Part shown: piece after piece, positions 26,201 to 38,769 of the stretch
Position numbering within the stretch: position 1 is the first letter of the stretch
How the letters are laid out: each line of letters begins with the position of its first letter
NCBI GenBank assembly: GCA_035236585.1
Contig: CP141135.1
Span: 60,666,190 to 60,730,189, forward strand
Source of the DNA: Warburgia ugandensis
Taxonomy: Eukaryota; Streptophyta; Magnoliopsida; Canellales; Canellaceae
Length of the DNA stretch: 64,000 nt
Direction of reading: 5' to 3'
Translations under genes and position numbers: made by a program
The notes under the pieces: model-generated
Seen by the model: the letters and a program-made list of their open reading frames with translations, nothing else
Told to the model about the DNA's origin: nothing
The model's database searches: none

Positions 26201-27287
26201 CACTACTAAAGTTGGGGCTTTCAAAGGTAGCAAAAAGAAGATAGTTTTGAGTTAACCATCTTCATAAAATAATCTAAGATGGTTTGAATAAACCATCTTT
26301 AAAAATCCCACTTAAGAAGATAATTGTATTCTAACTGTTGATTACCATAGGTGCACGAACTATTGTAGTACAACTATGCAAGTATAGGTCAATCCCATGG
26401 GAACTTGACTTAAAATTTTGGAGTTTAAATATAATTTAATTGACAAAAATTAAAAGAAATACTAAAAATTAACTACTAATGAAATATAAAAATTCAAATC
26501 TATTTAACTAATACAAATTATAGAATTCCAAGTTCAAAAAGATAGAAAAATTAATCTAAATAATAAGAAAATTATACTTCCCTAGATTTATTATAGCAAT
26601 TTCTTCAAAATTGGTCATCTTGGAGTCGATTGGCCTTCATCAACCTCTCATTGATACTTTTGATTAAGGACCCAACGGCTAGATTAAGAGGATTCCATAA
26701 AATTTTGATGATCTGAACTAAAGAAGGATTTTCGGCTTTATATGGCTTAGATCATATTTTTGGATTTCAGAATGAAGATCAAGACTGATGGATAAGCTAA
26801 GAGATGTCCTAAAAACAAGATTTTAAAATTGATTTGGATTTTGATATGGAAAAGATCAAGAAATAAAGAAATCTTTTTTATTCAAGTTAAACCGTTGATT
26901 TGGTTAAACTTGAATAAAACTAGTTTGGATAATACAGTTCCCGGATTAAATTAAAAATAGCACAGAACCTGGATAGAGAACATGGATAAGATAAAATGGG
27001 AGTAAGAAGTAGAAAAGATGAAGAGGGTATTAGAATTATTGCCTAAAGGGTAAAATTGGAAATTTTTAGTTTTACTAGTTTTAAAAGCAAAACTAAGGAG
27101 AAAACCCGACAAGGAAGATGACAATAGTGGAGATGGGTGAGAAAGAAAGGAGAAAGAATTTGGCGAAAACCCAACTTGGGTTTTCCTAAAAAAGGAGAAA
27201 GCGGTAGTTGCGGGTGAGAAGAAGATAATAGGGAGAGCAAAAAACTTCATTGGAGCCTGTCGTTCTTCTTCAGGTTAGGGTGGTAAT

Positions 27288-30200
27288 TGTAATGACCCTG
27301 AATTTTTGTAACTTCTTAAGGCAAATTCATAAAGTTTGAATTTTTAGAAATTTTGGGCTGGAATATTAGGTTATTGAAAATTCTCTTTTTATGGATATTA
27401 TATCATGAATTAAAACATTGAAATTGTACTTGGAAAACTAATCGAAATAACATTAAATACGTTCAATTCTGAGTTAAAATGAAAATTCCTTAATTTTCTC
27501 CATTTGGGGGGTAAAATGGTAATTTTACCCATATAAGACCTCAATATTCATGAAGCACTTCGAAATATGATTCCAACGCCACTAAGTATGCTCGATTCCG
27601 AGTTCAGACAAATATTGCCTATTATTCTCCAATTTTGGAGTTCAAAGGGCAAAAACATCTTTTCACATAAAAGTGGGGCCCACAAAGTGGGCCAATATTC
27701 TAGAAGCAACAATAATTGCTCAGTGCATTATTGCTGGTAGTGGAGATTGTAGTGGAGATTGTAGTGGGGAATGGAGAATGCACTTGTAATAAAAAATTCT
27801 AAAGTAATAAAATATCTTATCAAAATAAATGATAAAAAATTCAAATTTGGCTATAAATATGTCCCAAGAATTTCTAAAAATTTTCACAACCTTAACCACG
27901 AAATTTTCAAATCTTTCCTAAAGTTTTAGCTCCAAATTCTCATTCATCCCTCCCCAATCTCTATTTTTCTTATTTCTCTCTCCTCTTTCTAAGTAGAACA
28001 AGAGACCTAAATTCAATTAGGCACTCCGTTCTAAGTAGAATCGGTTAAATTCCACTGTCTATAACCTCCTCTACTATAGTATATACAAAAGCCCCAAATC
28101 AATTTCAAGATCCAACGGTTCTAACAAAAGAAAATCACAAAAAGGTGGACAATCGGGCTATATTATCATCAACTGGTAATTCTCTCAAATTGAGCATCAA
28201 ATATATGTTTTTTTTTCCAATAAGGTTAGTGGAACTACTCCCCATACATATTTATTATGGTTTAGAGAAATTTTTATTTTTCTGTAATTTAATTTGAATG
28301 ACAAATGGTAAAAATAAAGTAAAAACTAGAGCCTTCAATTCATGGTGATAAAGAGCTTAGATGAAAATTCTGAGCTTTCCAATCGATCCAGAAGGGTCAA
28401 AAAACCCTAGGATACTATTTTCAAGAAAATCTAATAAGGTTTGGACCCTCAATTGAGAGAGATTAGTTCTGCTGGGCCAAAATCAAATCTGAACCCTAGG
28501 AACGGCTGTAAAATTCAATTTAAGATTGTGGAGTCATATGAACTCCAAATTGAGATCAGAAAGAAGCTATGGAAATCTTTTAATGTCTAGTTTCTAATGA
28601 AGTCATAAGATTTCTAAAAATTATTTCTGTATTTTGGAAATAAGTGTCCAATTTCTAAGATCTTCAAGATCTGAGGTGATTAGATCTTGGAAATTTATTT
28701 TAATGATGATATAATAATGTAATAAAGTAATATCTATGGTTAATTTGGACAAATCTTGGATAAATTAGGGGATCTACCCTTTATGGTAGAAAAACCCTAA
28801 AATAAAAGTAAAAAAAATACAAAGGGACCCACTTGATCAATGAGATCAAGTATGATCAGATCCTTGGGATGGATTAAATGGATGATATTATGATGGAATC
28901 CAGTTAGATCATAGATGAAATGTGACAAAATCAAGTGGATATGATTTTTGGATTTTAACGGATTAAAAGCCCTAAAGGTAATTAAAACCCTTGATCTAAA
29001 GGAAAACACCTAAGATCTAATGGTTGGATCATATTTAAAGGTATATAATAATCTTAATATAATTAGCTTAATTGTCTTGTATTGAATAATAGAAGTGTAA
29101 ATGTAATTTATGTTATAAGTTAGGAAGCATAATAGTGTAATCTTTAAATGTTAGCATGCTATGCCCTAAATGATTAGTTTGTTAGTAGATTTGATTATCT
29201 TAGAGCCATGGTAGTGTAAATTAGAGATTTAACCACGATTCCATTAAGATAGAAGTACAATTTTATGTATTTCATAACTTAGGATCATGTTAGTTTATGT
29301 ATAGTTTTATTTCACTAGGTTAAGTTACATTCATAGGAAGAATGTTAGTATATACTTGTTAAACTTATATTTGATTTATGCTTTCAAGTTGATGATTTAC
29401 TTATTGTCAAATTTTATTCAATTGTTAAGTAGTTGTTAAGATATAAGGAGCATAAATCACCAAAAATACAAACTAATGAAATATAAAGATTCATGGACAA
29501 CTAAGATGAATGAATGATTTTGACTTAATAAGGGCTATAGTTAGTAAGACAATATAAGAAATGATTTATCATTTCCTTGCCCCAAACTAGGAAAATAATG
29601 AACATCCATGGATGACATTGTGCATATCCATGGAAATTAATTAAAATCAATTAGAGAAGGGACTTAAGGTAAAGAGCTCATAGGAACCTTGTCAAAGGTT
29701 GAGCTAGTACTACTCCAATGGACTCTGAACATTGTGGTTATAGGGGGTATACAAGAGCCAACTACTTTTCCCTCACCTCCCATTGACGTAAGAGAGGTCT
29801 AAACGCCTCCTTACATGAGGCTTATATTAACCACTTTTTGAGCAGACTTTAACTGGTAAGTACTAGTCATCCTGAAATAAGGAGTTGTCTAGTAATAGGA
29901 AGAAATAAATTATCTTCAACCAAGTAAGACACTAACTGGTTGAATAATAATAAGAACATAAAAAGATAGCAAATTATCTAACCCTAATAAAAATAGTAAG
30001 TGAGATAAGGATGATCAAACAAGATGAGATCTTGTATGATAAAAAACAATAAGGAAAAAGAAACATCAATGTAAATTAGATTGTTATGTATGATATAGAT
30101 AGTATTTGTATAGATGATATTAAACCCATGAATATATGATATTCAAGGAAGAAAGATTTAGACCATCCTACATAAGGATGATCAAAAGACCATGTAGTGT

Positions 30201-31749
30201 GTACCCTTGATTAGAAAAATGACATTATACATATGATTTGACAAATATATGTTGATCGAGACTATGGCAGATTTCAAGGAGTAAGAATACCTTATTGAGA
30301 TATATGTTGATCGAGACTATGGCAGATTTTAAGTAAGAATACCTTATTGAGGTAGGGGGATTATTAAGAATGCCTTTACATGAAGATACATGTCTAATAC
30401 ATGATCTTATGTTGTGAAGTATTGACATGTATGATACCAATATATTAAGGTAAATACCTCAAATTGAAATATGATCCAACCAAATGATGAGGAAAATAAG
30501 TATTAAATAGTTAAGTTGAGAATTTAGAACAACCCTAAGTGAATAGGAAAGTAGAAAATATTCCAACCCTAGATAAACAGACAGATAGTCTGATATGTAT
30601 AAGTATTATTTTACACACAAGCTTGGAGGCTTGTGGTTTTGTTTTAAACAGGCATAGGCCTGGGGATGCTATGCTAGGAGAGTTAAGAGGGTTTGGCCAC
30701 CCACTCTCTGAAACTTGATGATATTGAATACCAAGCCTAAGAAAGGCTAAAAGTCGGGTGGGGCAATTATGGGAAGGCCACCACTATGACAGCCATGGTC
30801 CTCCCATATGGACATGGATATTGTAATTTCCACTGAGAATGGTATAAGTGGATTATTGAACAGTTATTCGGGCGCGCTGTACGGATCAAACTGCAAGCAT
30901 AGTAGTCCTTGATTATTTTGCATTATGATGCATATGAAATTCGCATAGTGAAATGCCTTAAGGGATGGCATGATGAAATGCCAGGTAATTGTATATTACC
31001 AATATTTTTCCTAAGAAGGGAAAATCCTAGTATAGTAACTGACTGAAATACAAATCTCCTATAATGAAAGGAGTTGATCAGTTTTGTATGGAAATGATTA
31101 TTGATTATTTTTACAATTTTAACGAATTTGTTCTTATATACTATGTATGTATAAAGGTGAACACAAATAATAAGGAAATGAGATGTTCATATAAATAATA
31201 GTGGTCTGTGAATGTGTTTATGATAGAATGAATTATGGGATAGTTGAATATTGAGATTTTACTGTCAATAACTTACATTCTGATCCCCTACCAATCATAG
31301 CTTGCTGAGATATTGTAAATGTTCAAATGTTTACAATATCTCATATATAGAGAAGGAGACTTAGGAGCTCAAGACTTGAAGAACTAGTGAAGAATAAGTA
31401 ATGAGGGTATATCCCTTGAAACATTGTATAGAGAGCATGTATTGTATTTAGAACTTTGTAATTTGAATTGTGTATTTGGACAAGTATTGTAAGGATACAA
31501 TGGGTTGTGTACTGTGAACCACTGGATGGATCCTGAAAGTTTAATAAAATCATATTCCTTCAATGGAATTTTATTTTGTACACAAATTGTACTTATGTTA
31601 TGTATGAAGTGGTGACTTGGGTTTTCAAAACAAGTTTTAAAATAAAAGAATTTTTGCTGCTTTGTTTTGCAAAAATTTTTTACTGAGGGGATGCCCTTGC
31701 CTTTGAAAAATATATTATAAAATGTGTTTCAAAAACCCAAGTCGTCACA
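27288..31749 (+). mobile_element. Solo LTR (4462 bp) inserted in the 3' LTR of element 2
   Basis: Starts TGTAATGACC and ends GTCGTCACA (7 of 9 inverted matches). Flanks are gtaat (27283-27287) and gtaac (31750-31754); the uninterrupted right LTR reads ggtaatagaggtagg at the same place, which proves the junctions. There is no internal region, so it is a solo LTR left by LTR-LTR recombination. 28340-31230 matches 52200-55800, downstream of a gypsy integrase, which gives the sense strand as plus. Open frames inside (28797, 30225, 31341) have no known motif. Confidence 0.85.
29641..29870 (+). repeat. Shared ~220-bp module, copy c (inside the solo LTR)
   Basis: Contains ttaaaatcaattagaga, ggaaccttgtcaaaggttga, cattgtggttata, gaggtctaaacgcctcctta and aactggtaag in the same order as 4437-4660 (minus). 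It sits about 2.35 kb from the LTR start. Function unknown. Confidence 0.7.
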
Positions 31750-31789
31750 GTAACTGAGGTAGGTACAAGAGTGAAAGAACAAGGGGAAA

Positions 31790-32100
31790 AGAGGTGGGTG
31801 AGCAGTGAACAAGAGGGAGAACGAGAGAGAGATGGGGGTTTCTGATGCAGGCTGCTTGCTCAGGCTACATCAATCAAGCGAGGAAGAGGGAAGGGAGGTG
31901 GGATGGCATTAGCCCCGATCCGTGAGATGAGAGAAACTAGCTGAGAAAGAGAGAACGAGAGAGAGAATGAGAGAGTGAATGAGAAGAGAGGAGGAGATGA
32001 GAAGAAGCAGAGAAAGAGAGGGAGTGTGCAGGAGAAGAGAGAGAAAGAGAGAACAAAGAAAAGAGAGAAAGAAGGGAAATAGGGCAATGGCAGAGGTGGA
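31790..32100. repeat. Purine-rich (GA) tract in the LTR of element 2
   Basis: Degenerate gagaga-rich sequence, matched at 37440-37780 in the other LTR. The Ser/Leu-rich and Arg/Glu-rich open frames on both strands (31860-32293, 37510-37859) are low-complexity by-products. Confidence 0.85.
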
Positions 32101-32857
32101 AATCCACCCACCTCCTGCCCTTTTTTTTTCAACTCTGATGCCTTTTTCTTTATCTAAATTGTCTAAAAAAAGTTTGATTTTGATTCAAACTACATTTCTT
32201 CTCTCTTATCCAAATTATGTACTTTATTTTCTGATTATCTTCAATTTCTTCTCTTTCCAAGAAATTTTCCCCTTTTTTATCTTGTTCGTTTAATTTCAAT
32301 TGATTGATCTGTGCAAAATGGGACTAAATTAGGATCATCTAAACTGTACATTGCACATATGATTAGCTCTGATAATCATCTAACCATTAAATTTTATAAA
32401 TCAATGGTTGGATGGTCAATTGGAGCTAAAATACAAAATTTTAATAAATTTTCAAAATTGATTGATGAGATGATGTAATTTGATCTAGATTAAGGGTATT
32501 TTGGCTGAAATTGAACACAACACACCCCCAACTAGCATTTTGCTAGTCCCGAACAAAATATGCAAAAAATTATTTTACAAAAACTACAACAAAGTTCCAC
32601 TTTCTTAGGTACTCACGATTGCATTTAGCATATGCAACAAGCCCTTAAACTCCTAGGTTACCCCTAGTGGATGAGTTAGGCCTCATGAAGGTTTACAGTA
32701 AATATACCCACAAAATTCTAAAAATTCTTTTCATGTTGACTCTACTTTTTCCTGATAGAATTATCTTCAATAAATCTATCAACTTTAGTAAACAAATAAA
32801 AGTGAATGAAGATTTCATACCTACCCATATGCTAAAAATATTTCACTTAAACTCAAA

Positions 32858-32861
<4 letters not shown>

Positions 32862-32923
<62 letters not shown>
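32862..32923. repeat. (GA)n microsatellite
   Basis: 31 GA units. At the homologous place in element 1 (about 788-805) the sequence is only ctcagagtgagtgtgt, so the expansion happened in this copy. Confidence 0.97.
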
Positions 32924-32924
<1 letters not shown>

Positions 32925-34799
32925 AGTAGTCTACATATACAATAATCTTTATCTCTAAGTAGACTTCTAACTTAGGAACTCCATCTGAAATATGTTTTGA
33001 CCACAATCCTTACTAATGACATACACTCAAAAATGGAATCTTTCAAATTAAATGTTCAAATCATATCTCTTTTTTAAATATGTGAGCAGAGTAAATAAAA
33101 TTTTTTTTATCTCATATATATTCATAAAGGAATGAGAGTTACTAAGGAATTTTAATTTTTATCCCTTTAAAAAGGATAAGATGCCATTACCTTTGAATTT
33201 TTAGAAATATTACTCTTTAAATCATACCTTTTCATATTCTCATCAAAACTATATTCATCTTAGAATTAATAAGTCTTTAACTGGGACAAAACGTAGGCTT
33301 AGGATAGGGTTATAAAAGGAAAGGGGATTCAAAATTCTTCAAAAATAAGTAAAGGTCTTCTAAAGTTGACAATTCTTATTTACTTTGCTTGCTAAAGTGA
33401 ATATTTCCTTTTCTACTTTTCTTTGCATGCTTCAAACTTCTTTCTTTTTCTAGTATTTTTTCTTTCTTTTCAACACTTTTGAATCTCTTTGAAGAAATTT
33501 TTTTTTTTTCTTGATATTCACTTTTCTACTTTCTTTGCAACTAAAAGGTATAATTTCATTCATCTCTAACTTACCTTTTGAAGAAAATAGGTAATGAATA
33601 ATTTAATACTGGGCTAATATATGTAAAGTGATAATTTGGGTGACAAAAGAAAAGGCTTATATAAAAGACTCAAATTTGGATAACTAGTGGAAAAATTATT
33701 TTTGGGTAGGTTTTATGTCACTAGGTTAATAATAAGGATAACCTAAATCATTTCCTAGGTTTCCTATAATCTACCAGATTCAATGAACTTCTAGAATTTT
33801 AAAGGTACTACTCTAATAATTCAACTAATTAGCCAATTTAAAAATTGGTGGGATCAAATATTCTTTAAGCAAGCTAAAGAAAATTAGGAATATTTATAAC
33901 CTATTAAAAAGAATGAATTGCTATAAATCTCACTTAAGTTATAGGTCTCCACTAAATTTTTTCAGGATCTTTAAGTTATAATTACTAATCAATTTAGACT
34001 ATGTGTATGCAACTGTATGTATAAATGTGATTTGAGATTTAGCTTTCATGAAATACTTTAGAAAATGAGTAAAATTATGAATTAATCATGTTCAAAAAAA
34101 TTTCAATTCTCATCATAGTGTAGGAATTGAATTAAAACTTTTTCAAAATTTTTAATTTTTTTAAAAATTTTGTCAAAAATTAGAAAAACAAATTAACAAA
34201 AATTAGAATTCACTGGAATTCTACACCCTTTAACCTGAAAGAAACATTTTCCTCAATGTTTTAAAATATAGGAAACCTAAATGATGAATAGGTAATGCAG
34301 AATCCTAATGCTTTCTGAAAAACTCTGGGTGGCCTCCTAATGAGTGCTAAATTTTACATCTTCAGCCAGACATATCCTATAACTAAGCTAATGTATCCTA
34401 ATCTAGACCTAACTGGTTATCCTAAGTTTTTCTAATGCTAACAATGAAATGGCAAGATTTCTCATCCCATTACAGAATCTTGTGGTAGTCTATATATTTC
34501 CTTCACGTTGAAACTTTTGGTGATGATAGCATTATGACACAATAGACCACCACAATGGTAAATTTAGTGAGAATACTCTAATGATCCCCCATCTTCAAAA
34601 TTTCGTGGTAATCAATATAATTCTTCCACCTTGAAAATTTAAGTAGTGGTGTCATGATAATAGTGTGAACTACCATGCATTTAAAGTCTATTAGACCATA
34701 TGAGGATGAATGGTCCTTCTCATGACTAAATTTAAGGATAACAATGGCCATTGTATTTAATTTATCTTTTCCTCTATTTCCCATACATTATCCTCAAAT

Positions 34800-35970
34800 T
34801 GGGGCATAAGCTGATTATACACTTCCTTAAAAGGTTGTTCTTACTTTTCCAAAGGCAAAGACATGATTTGGCTTAAACCTTGATTATCTTCTAATGTATA
34901 CCTTAGAGTTGGTTGACGTAGGGCCAGTGCATCAATAGACTCTTTCTCTTCCTGTTCTATAGGCATATGTAAGATTTCAAGTGGGCATAACTTACTATCT
35001 AATGATTTTTCAAATAAGGTCGGTAGGTCCCAATCAAGTACATCTTCTACATTGTACGGTTCACTTGGAATTTCAAGCTCTGTAGGGTCTTCTACTCTAG
35101 CTTGCCATTAAGAAGTATTCATTGATGGCACAATTTCCAACAATTCCTTCACCTCTTCAATGGATGTATCTTCATTAATTTTATACAAATAAGCAAGACA
35201 CGAATTGAGTGGTTTTGGGTTGGAGGTTTCTAAGGATGCATGATCTTGCACAATGGATGTCTGTTCATTGTAAAATATTATATTTGCCTTGAGTATATCT
35301 ATATTGGAGGTTTCTATGGATGATTGTAGCTCAGAATTATCACATGAAATTTTCATCCCATCATCAATAATAAATGGCTCCTTGTTATTCTCATTTGGTT
35401 CAAATTCTCCAAACCTTTCCACAGATGCAGCATATAATTGACTCATCACTTCATGACATTGTTTAATAAATTTCATACATGATCTAAGGGTTTTGTTGAA
35501 TGTGCCTTCCTTCTGTGCTGAAGGCATCGACTCGAAAGGCACATATTGTTGTGTCATTAGAATACTAAGAAAGAATTTATCATATTGGAACCATGATTGT
35601 TGTCCCTGATTTTCTTGATGATACTGGTAGTCTTAATGAGGGTAGGACCATGATGGTTCTTTTTGATATGATGATAAACTTGAGACTATAGTTGTTTATG
35701 ATGCCTATACCAGCCATTATAGTCTTGGTAATTTGTCTCAAGATAGTAGTTATTACTAGGTTTTGTGCATGAAGTGCATCCATTGGCTCCTAATAATAAT
35801 CATTATATGCAGAGCTATATTGCCATGCAAAAGTAGGATAATGTGGTTCAAAATAAGCATATTAATTATTGTGTTTAGGTTCTAGATATGACTCAGTATC
35901 CTGCTTTGAGGCAAATAACCTATCCTATATACTATTCATCCTTTATCTATCTCCTTCTTGATAGGCCATT
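34800..35970 (-). pseudogene. Unplaced reading frame of element 2
   Basis: The longest clean piece (35108-35557, minus, 149 codons) begins MTQQYVPFESMPSAQKEGTF, continues with CMKFIKQCHEVMSQLYAASV and is rich in Glu, Asn and Ser in its second half. Upstream (35580-35970) broken frames contain several Tyr/Pro phrases such as YLEPKHNN and YFEPHYPTFAWQYSSAYNDY. Downstream the frame resumes as acidic sequence (about 34800-35090) with PLEILHMPIEQEEKESIDAL. It occupies the place of gag in element 1 but has no capsid or zinc-knuckle motif. I cannot assign a function; a divergent gag-associated or pre-pol linker is possible. Confidence 0.45.
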
Positions 35971-36235
35971 GTAATCAATCTCTGTATACAACAAAATAAA
36001 TCATTGTATACAATGAATAAGTACTTTTTTTCTATTTCCTTTTCTTTAAAAAAAAAGGGAAAGACTAACATAAATAATGCCACCTAACTGCTAATGATGG
36101 ACAAACAAAGAACACAAGCAATTAATCCCTAAGGCTAACAAGAAGAAATATTTTGATTTTCTTAAATTTGTGTGGGAGAGATGCTTTTAAATTAGCCTAA
36201 TCTAGTGCTCCTCCTTTCTTTTAGATTTGACTACT

Positions 36236-36400
36236 ACTTACTAGTTAGGTTTCTGCTCTAAAGTGGTTAATAGAATCCTCGTGTCATGAGGCATTTAGAC
36301 CTCAACAGATGTCAACAATAGGCATAGAAAAATCTTTTGGATTTTAAGATACCTATTATAACTACAATGCTCAGTAACCACTGGAGTGACAATAGATTGC
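36236..36400 (-). repeat. Shared module, copy b (eroded, in the leader of element 2)
   Basis: The minus strand retains GAGGTCTAAATGCCTCATGA, CACTTTAGAGCAGAAACCTA and GTTACTGAGCATTGTAGTTA in the same order as copy a, but the middle is rearranged. Confidence 0.5.
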
Positions 36401-36456
36401 ATCCTTTTGTGAATTTTTTAAATTTTTATTAAATTTTATGAAAATTTCATTGTGGG

Positions 36457-36474
36457 TCCCCGAAAATGGTGCCA
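36457..36474 (-). promoter_or_regulatory. Primer-binding site, tRNA-Asp type, degenerate
   Basis: The minus strand reads TGGCACCATTTTCGGGGA, 14 of 18 positions like the tRNA-Asp complement. The same six-base spacer as in element 1 separates it from the LTR at 36481. Confidence 0.75.
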
Positions 36475-36480
36475 AAAACT

Positions 36481-38209
36481 TGTTGATTACCACAAGTTCA
36501 TGGCCTATTGTAGTACAGCTATGCAAGTACGGGTCAATCTCACGGGGACTCGACTTAAAATTTTGAGTTTAAATAAAATTTAATTGACAAAAATTAAAAG
36601 AAATACTAGAAATTAACTAACAATGAAATAAAAATTAAGATCTATTTAACTAATGAAAATTACAAAATTTTTAGTTCAAAAAGATAGAAAAATTAAACTA
36701 AATAACAAGAAAAATATACTTTCCTAGTTTTCTTATAGCAATTTCTTCAAATTTGGTTATCTTGGAGTCAATCGGCCTTCATCAACCTCTCACTGATACT
36801 TCTCATTAAGGATCCAACAATTGGATTAAGTAGATTTCCCAAAAATTTGATGATCTAAACTAAAGAAGGATTTTGGATGGCTTTGATCATATTTTTGTAT
36901 TTTAGAATGAAGATTAGGACTGATGGATAAGCTGAGAGATATACTAAATATAAGATCTAGAAATTGATTTGGATTCTGATATGAAAAATATTAAGAAATA
37001 AAGAAATATTGTTTATTAAAGCTAGACCATTGATTTGGTTAAGCTTGAATAAAATAGGTTTGGATAATACAGTTCCTGGATTAAATTGAAAATAGTACAG
37101 AACTTGGATAGGCAAAAGAATAAGAAGCAGAAGTGATGAAGAGGGAATTAGAATTATTGTCTAAAGGGTAAAATTGGAATTTTCTAGTTTTTATTGGTTT
37201 TAAATGTAAAACTGAGGAGAAAACCTGACGAGGAAGATGATGATTATGGAGATGGGAGAGAAAGGAAGTGGGGGAAAATGTAGAAAGGAGAAGAATTTGG
37301 GGAAAACTCCACTTGGGTTTTCCTGAAAAAGGAGAAAGTAGTAGTGGCAAGTGAGAAGAAGAGAATGGGAGAGAGAAACATTTCGTCGGAGTTGGCATTC
37401 TACTTTGGGTTGGGATGGTAATAGAGGTAGGTACTGTAGTTAAAAAATAGGGAGAAGAGAGGTGGGTGAGTAGAGAACGAGGGAGATGGGGGTTTTCGAT
37501 GCAACCTGCCTACTTAGGTGGGTGGTCAGGCTGCATCAATTGAGATAGGAAGAGGGGAAGGAATGCAGGATGGCGTCGACCGTGATTGGTGAGATGAGAG
37601 AAATTGGGTGAGAGAGAGAACAAGAGAGAGAATGAGAGAGTGAACGAGAAGAGAGGAGGAGATGAGAAGAAGTAGAGAAAGAGAAGGAGCGTGTAGGAGA
37701 AAAGAGAGAAAGAGAGAAAGAGAGAAAGAGAGAAGGGAGAAGAGTGAGAAAGAAGGGAAAGAGGGCGATGCCATAGCGGGAAATCCACCCGCCTCTTGCT
37801 CTTTTTTTTCAACTTTGATGCCTTTTTTTTTTTATATAGATTGTCCAAGAAGAGTTTAATTTTGATTCAAACTCCATTTCTTCTCTCTTATCCAAATTAT
37901 GTACATTATTTCCTGACTATCTTCAATTTCTTCTCTTTTCAAGCAATTTTCTCCTTTTTTATCTAGTCCGTCTAAATTCAATTTGATTGATCTGCACAAA
38001 ATGAGACTAAATTAGAATCATCTAAACTATATTTTACACATCTGACTAGCTATGATGATCATTTGACTATTAAATTTTACAAATCAACAATTGGATAGTC
38101 AATTCTAGCTAAAATACAAAATTTTAAGTAAATTTTTAAAATCGATCAATGGGATGATCTAATTTGATGCTAGATTAAGGGTATTTTGGCTGAAATTGAA
38201 CACTTAACA
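36481..38209 (-). mobile_element. 5' LTR of element 2 (1729 bp)
   Basis: TGTTGATTACC at the left, CACTTAACA at the right. It is the uninterrupted counterpart of 26336-27287 plus 31750-32522. It carries a purine tract (37440-37780) similar to that in the LTR of element 1. Confidence 0.88.
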
Positions 38210-38769
38210 CTAATCATGTTCTTTAGTTTCGCTGGAAGCATGTTTTGTTTTGTGAGAAGCACCTTTAAAGATGGTTTCATAAAATAATCTTTAAAACTAT
38301 CTTATGTATCGAAGTCCTACAACTTTTGATCTTCTTTGATATTACATCATATCAAACTACGTAGATACCATGAATATCATCTTGGTGCATTTCCCTTGGA
38401 TAGATTCAACTAAAACACCACTGTCAAATTGGAATTATATATTCTCGATCAATATCAATCAATTTAGTGTTGGTAAGGATTTTTTTTCTTGTTTTGTCTT
38501 ATGTTTTATACATATTACATGATTATGGTTAAAATGTTCATTTCTTAAAGTTACTTTTCCCTTCCTATGTATGGATCTTTTATGTTTATTAATTGCATCT
38601 ATCTTTTTTATTAGTTGAAAAATATCTAATAATTTAGTTTTTTTCACCCATTTATAATTTGAGCACCTAGAGTTTATTAAAATGTCTAACTGAAATTGCA
38701 TATTGTTTGAAAAGTCTTAGCATACATCTAAGCTTCAATTTTTTGAAAAAATAGACAACTATGCTTCAA

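Larger units (their letters stand above)
32523..36480 (-). mobile_element. Internal region of Athila/Tat-like element 2 (no pol, no gag core)
   Basis: From the right on the minus strand: degenerate primer site (36457-36474), a short leader with a trace of the shared module, an unplaced reading frame (about 34800-35970), then AT-rich sequence homologous to 590-2160 of element 1 up to the polypurine tract at 32523-32530. I see neither the gag core nor any pol motif. Confidence 0.7.
26336..38209 (-). mobile_element. Athila/Tat-like element 2 (full extent, nested in CACTA)
   Basis: LTRs at 26336-27287 plus 31750-32522 (3' LTR, interrupted) and 36481-38209 (5' LTR, 1729 bp). Both have TGTTGATTA and TTAACA-type ends. 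Flanking five bases are ctaac (26331-26335) and ctaat (38210-38214), a target duplication with one change. The internal region is 32523-36480. The family is the same as element 1, judged by LTR ends, primer site and the shared tract next to the 3' LTR, but the coding content differs. Confidence 0.85.
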
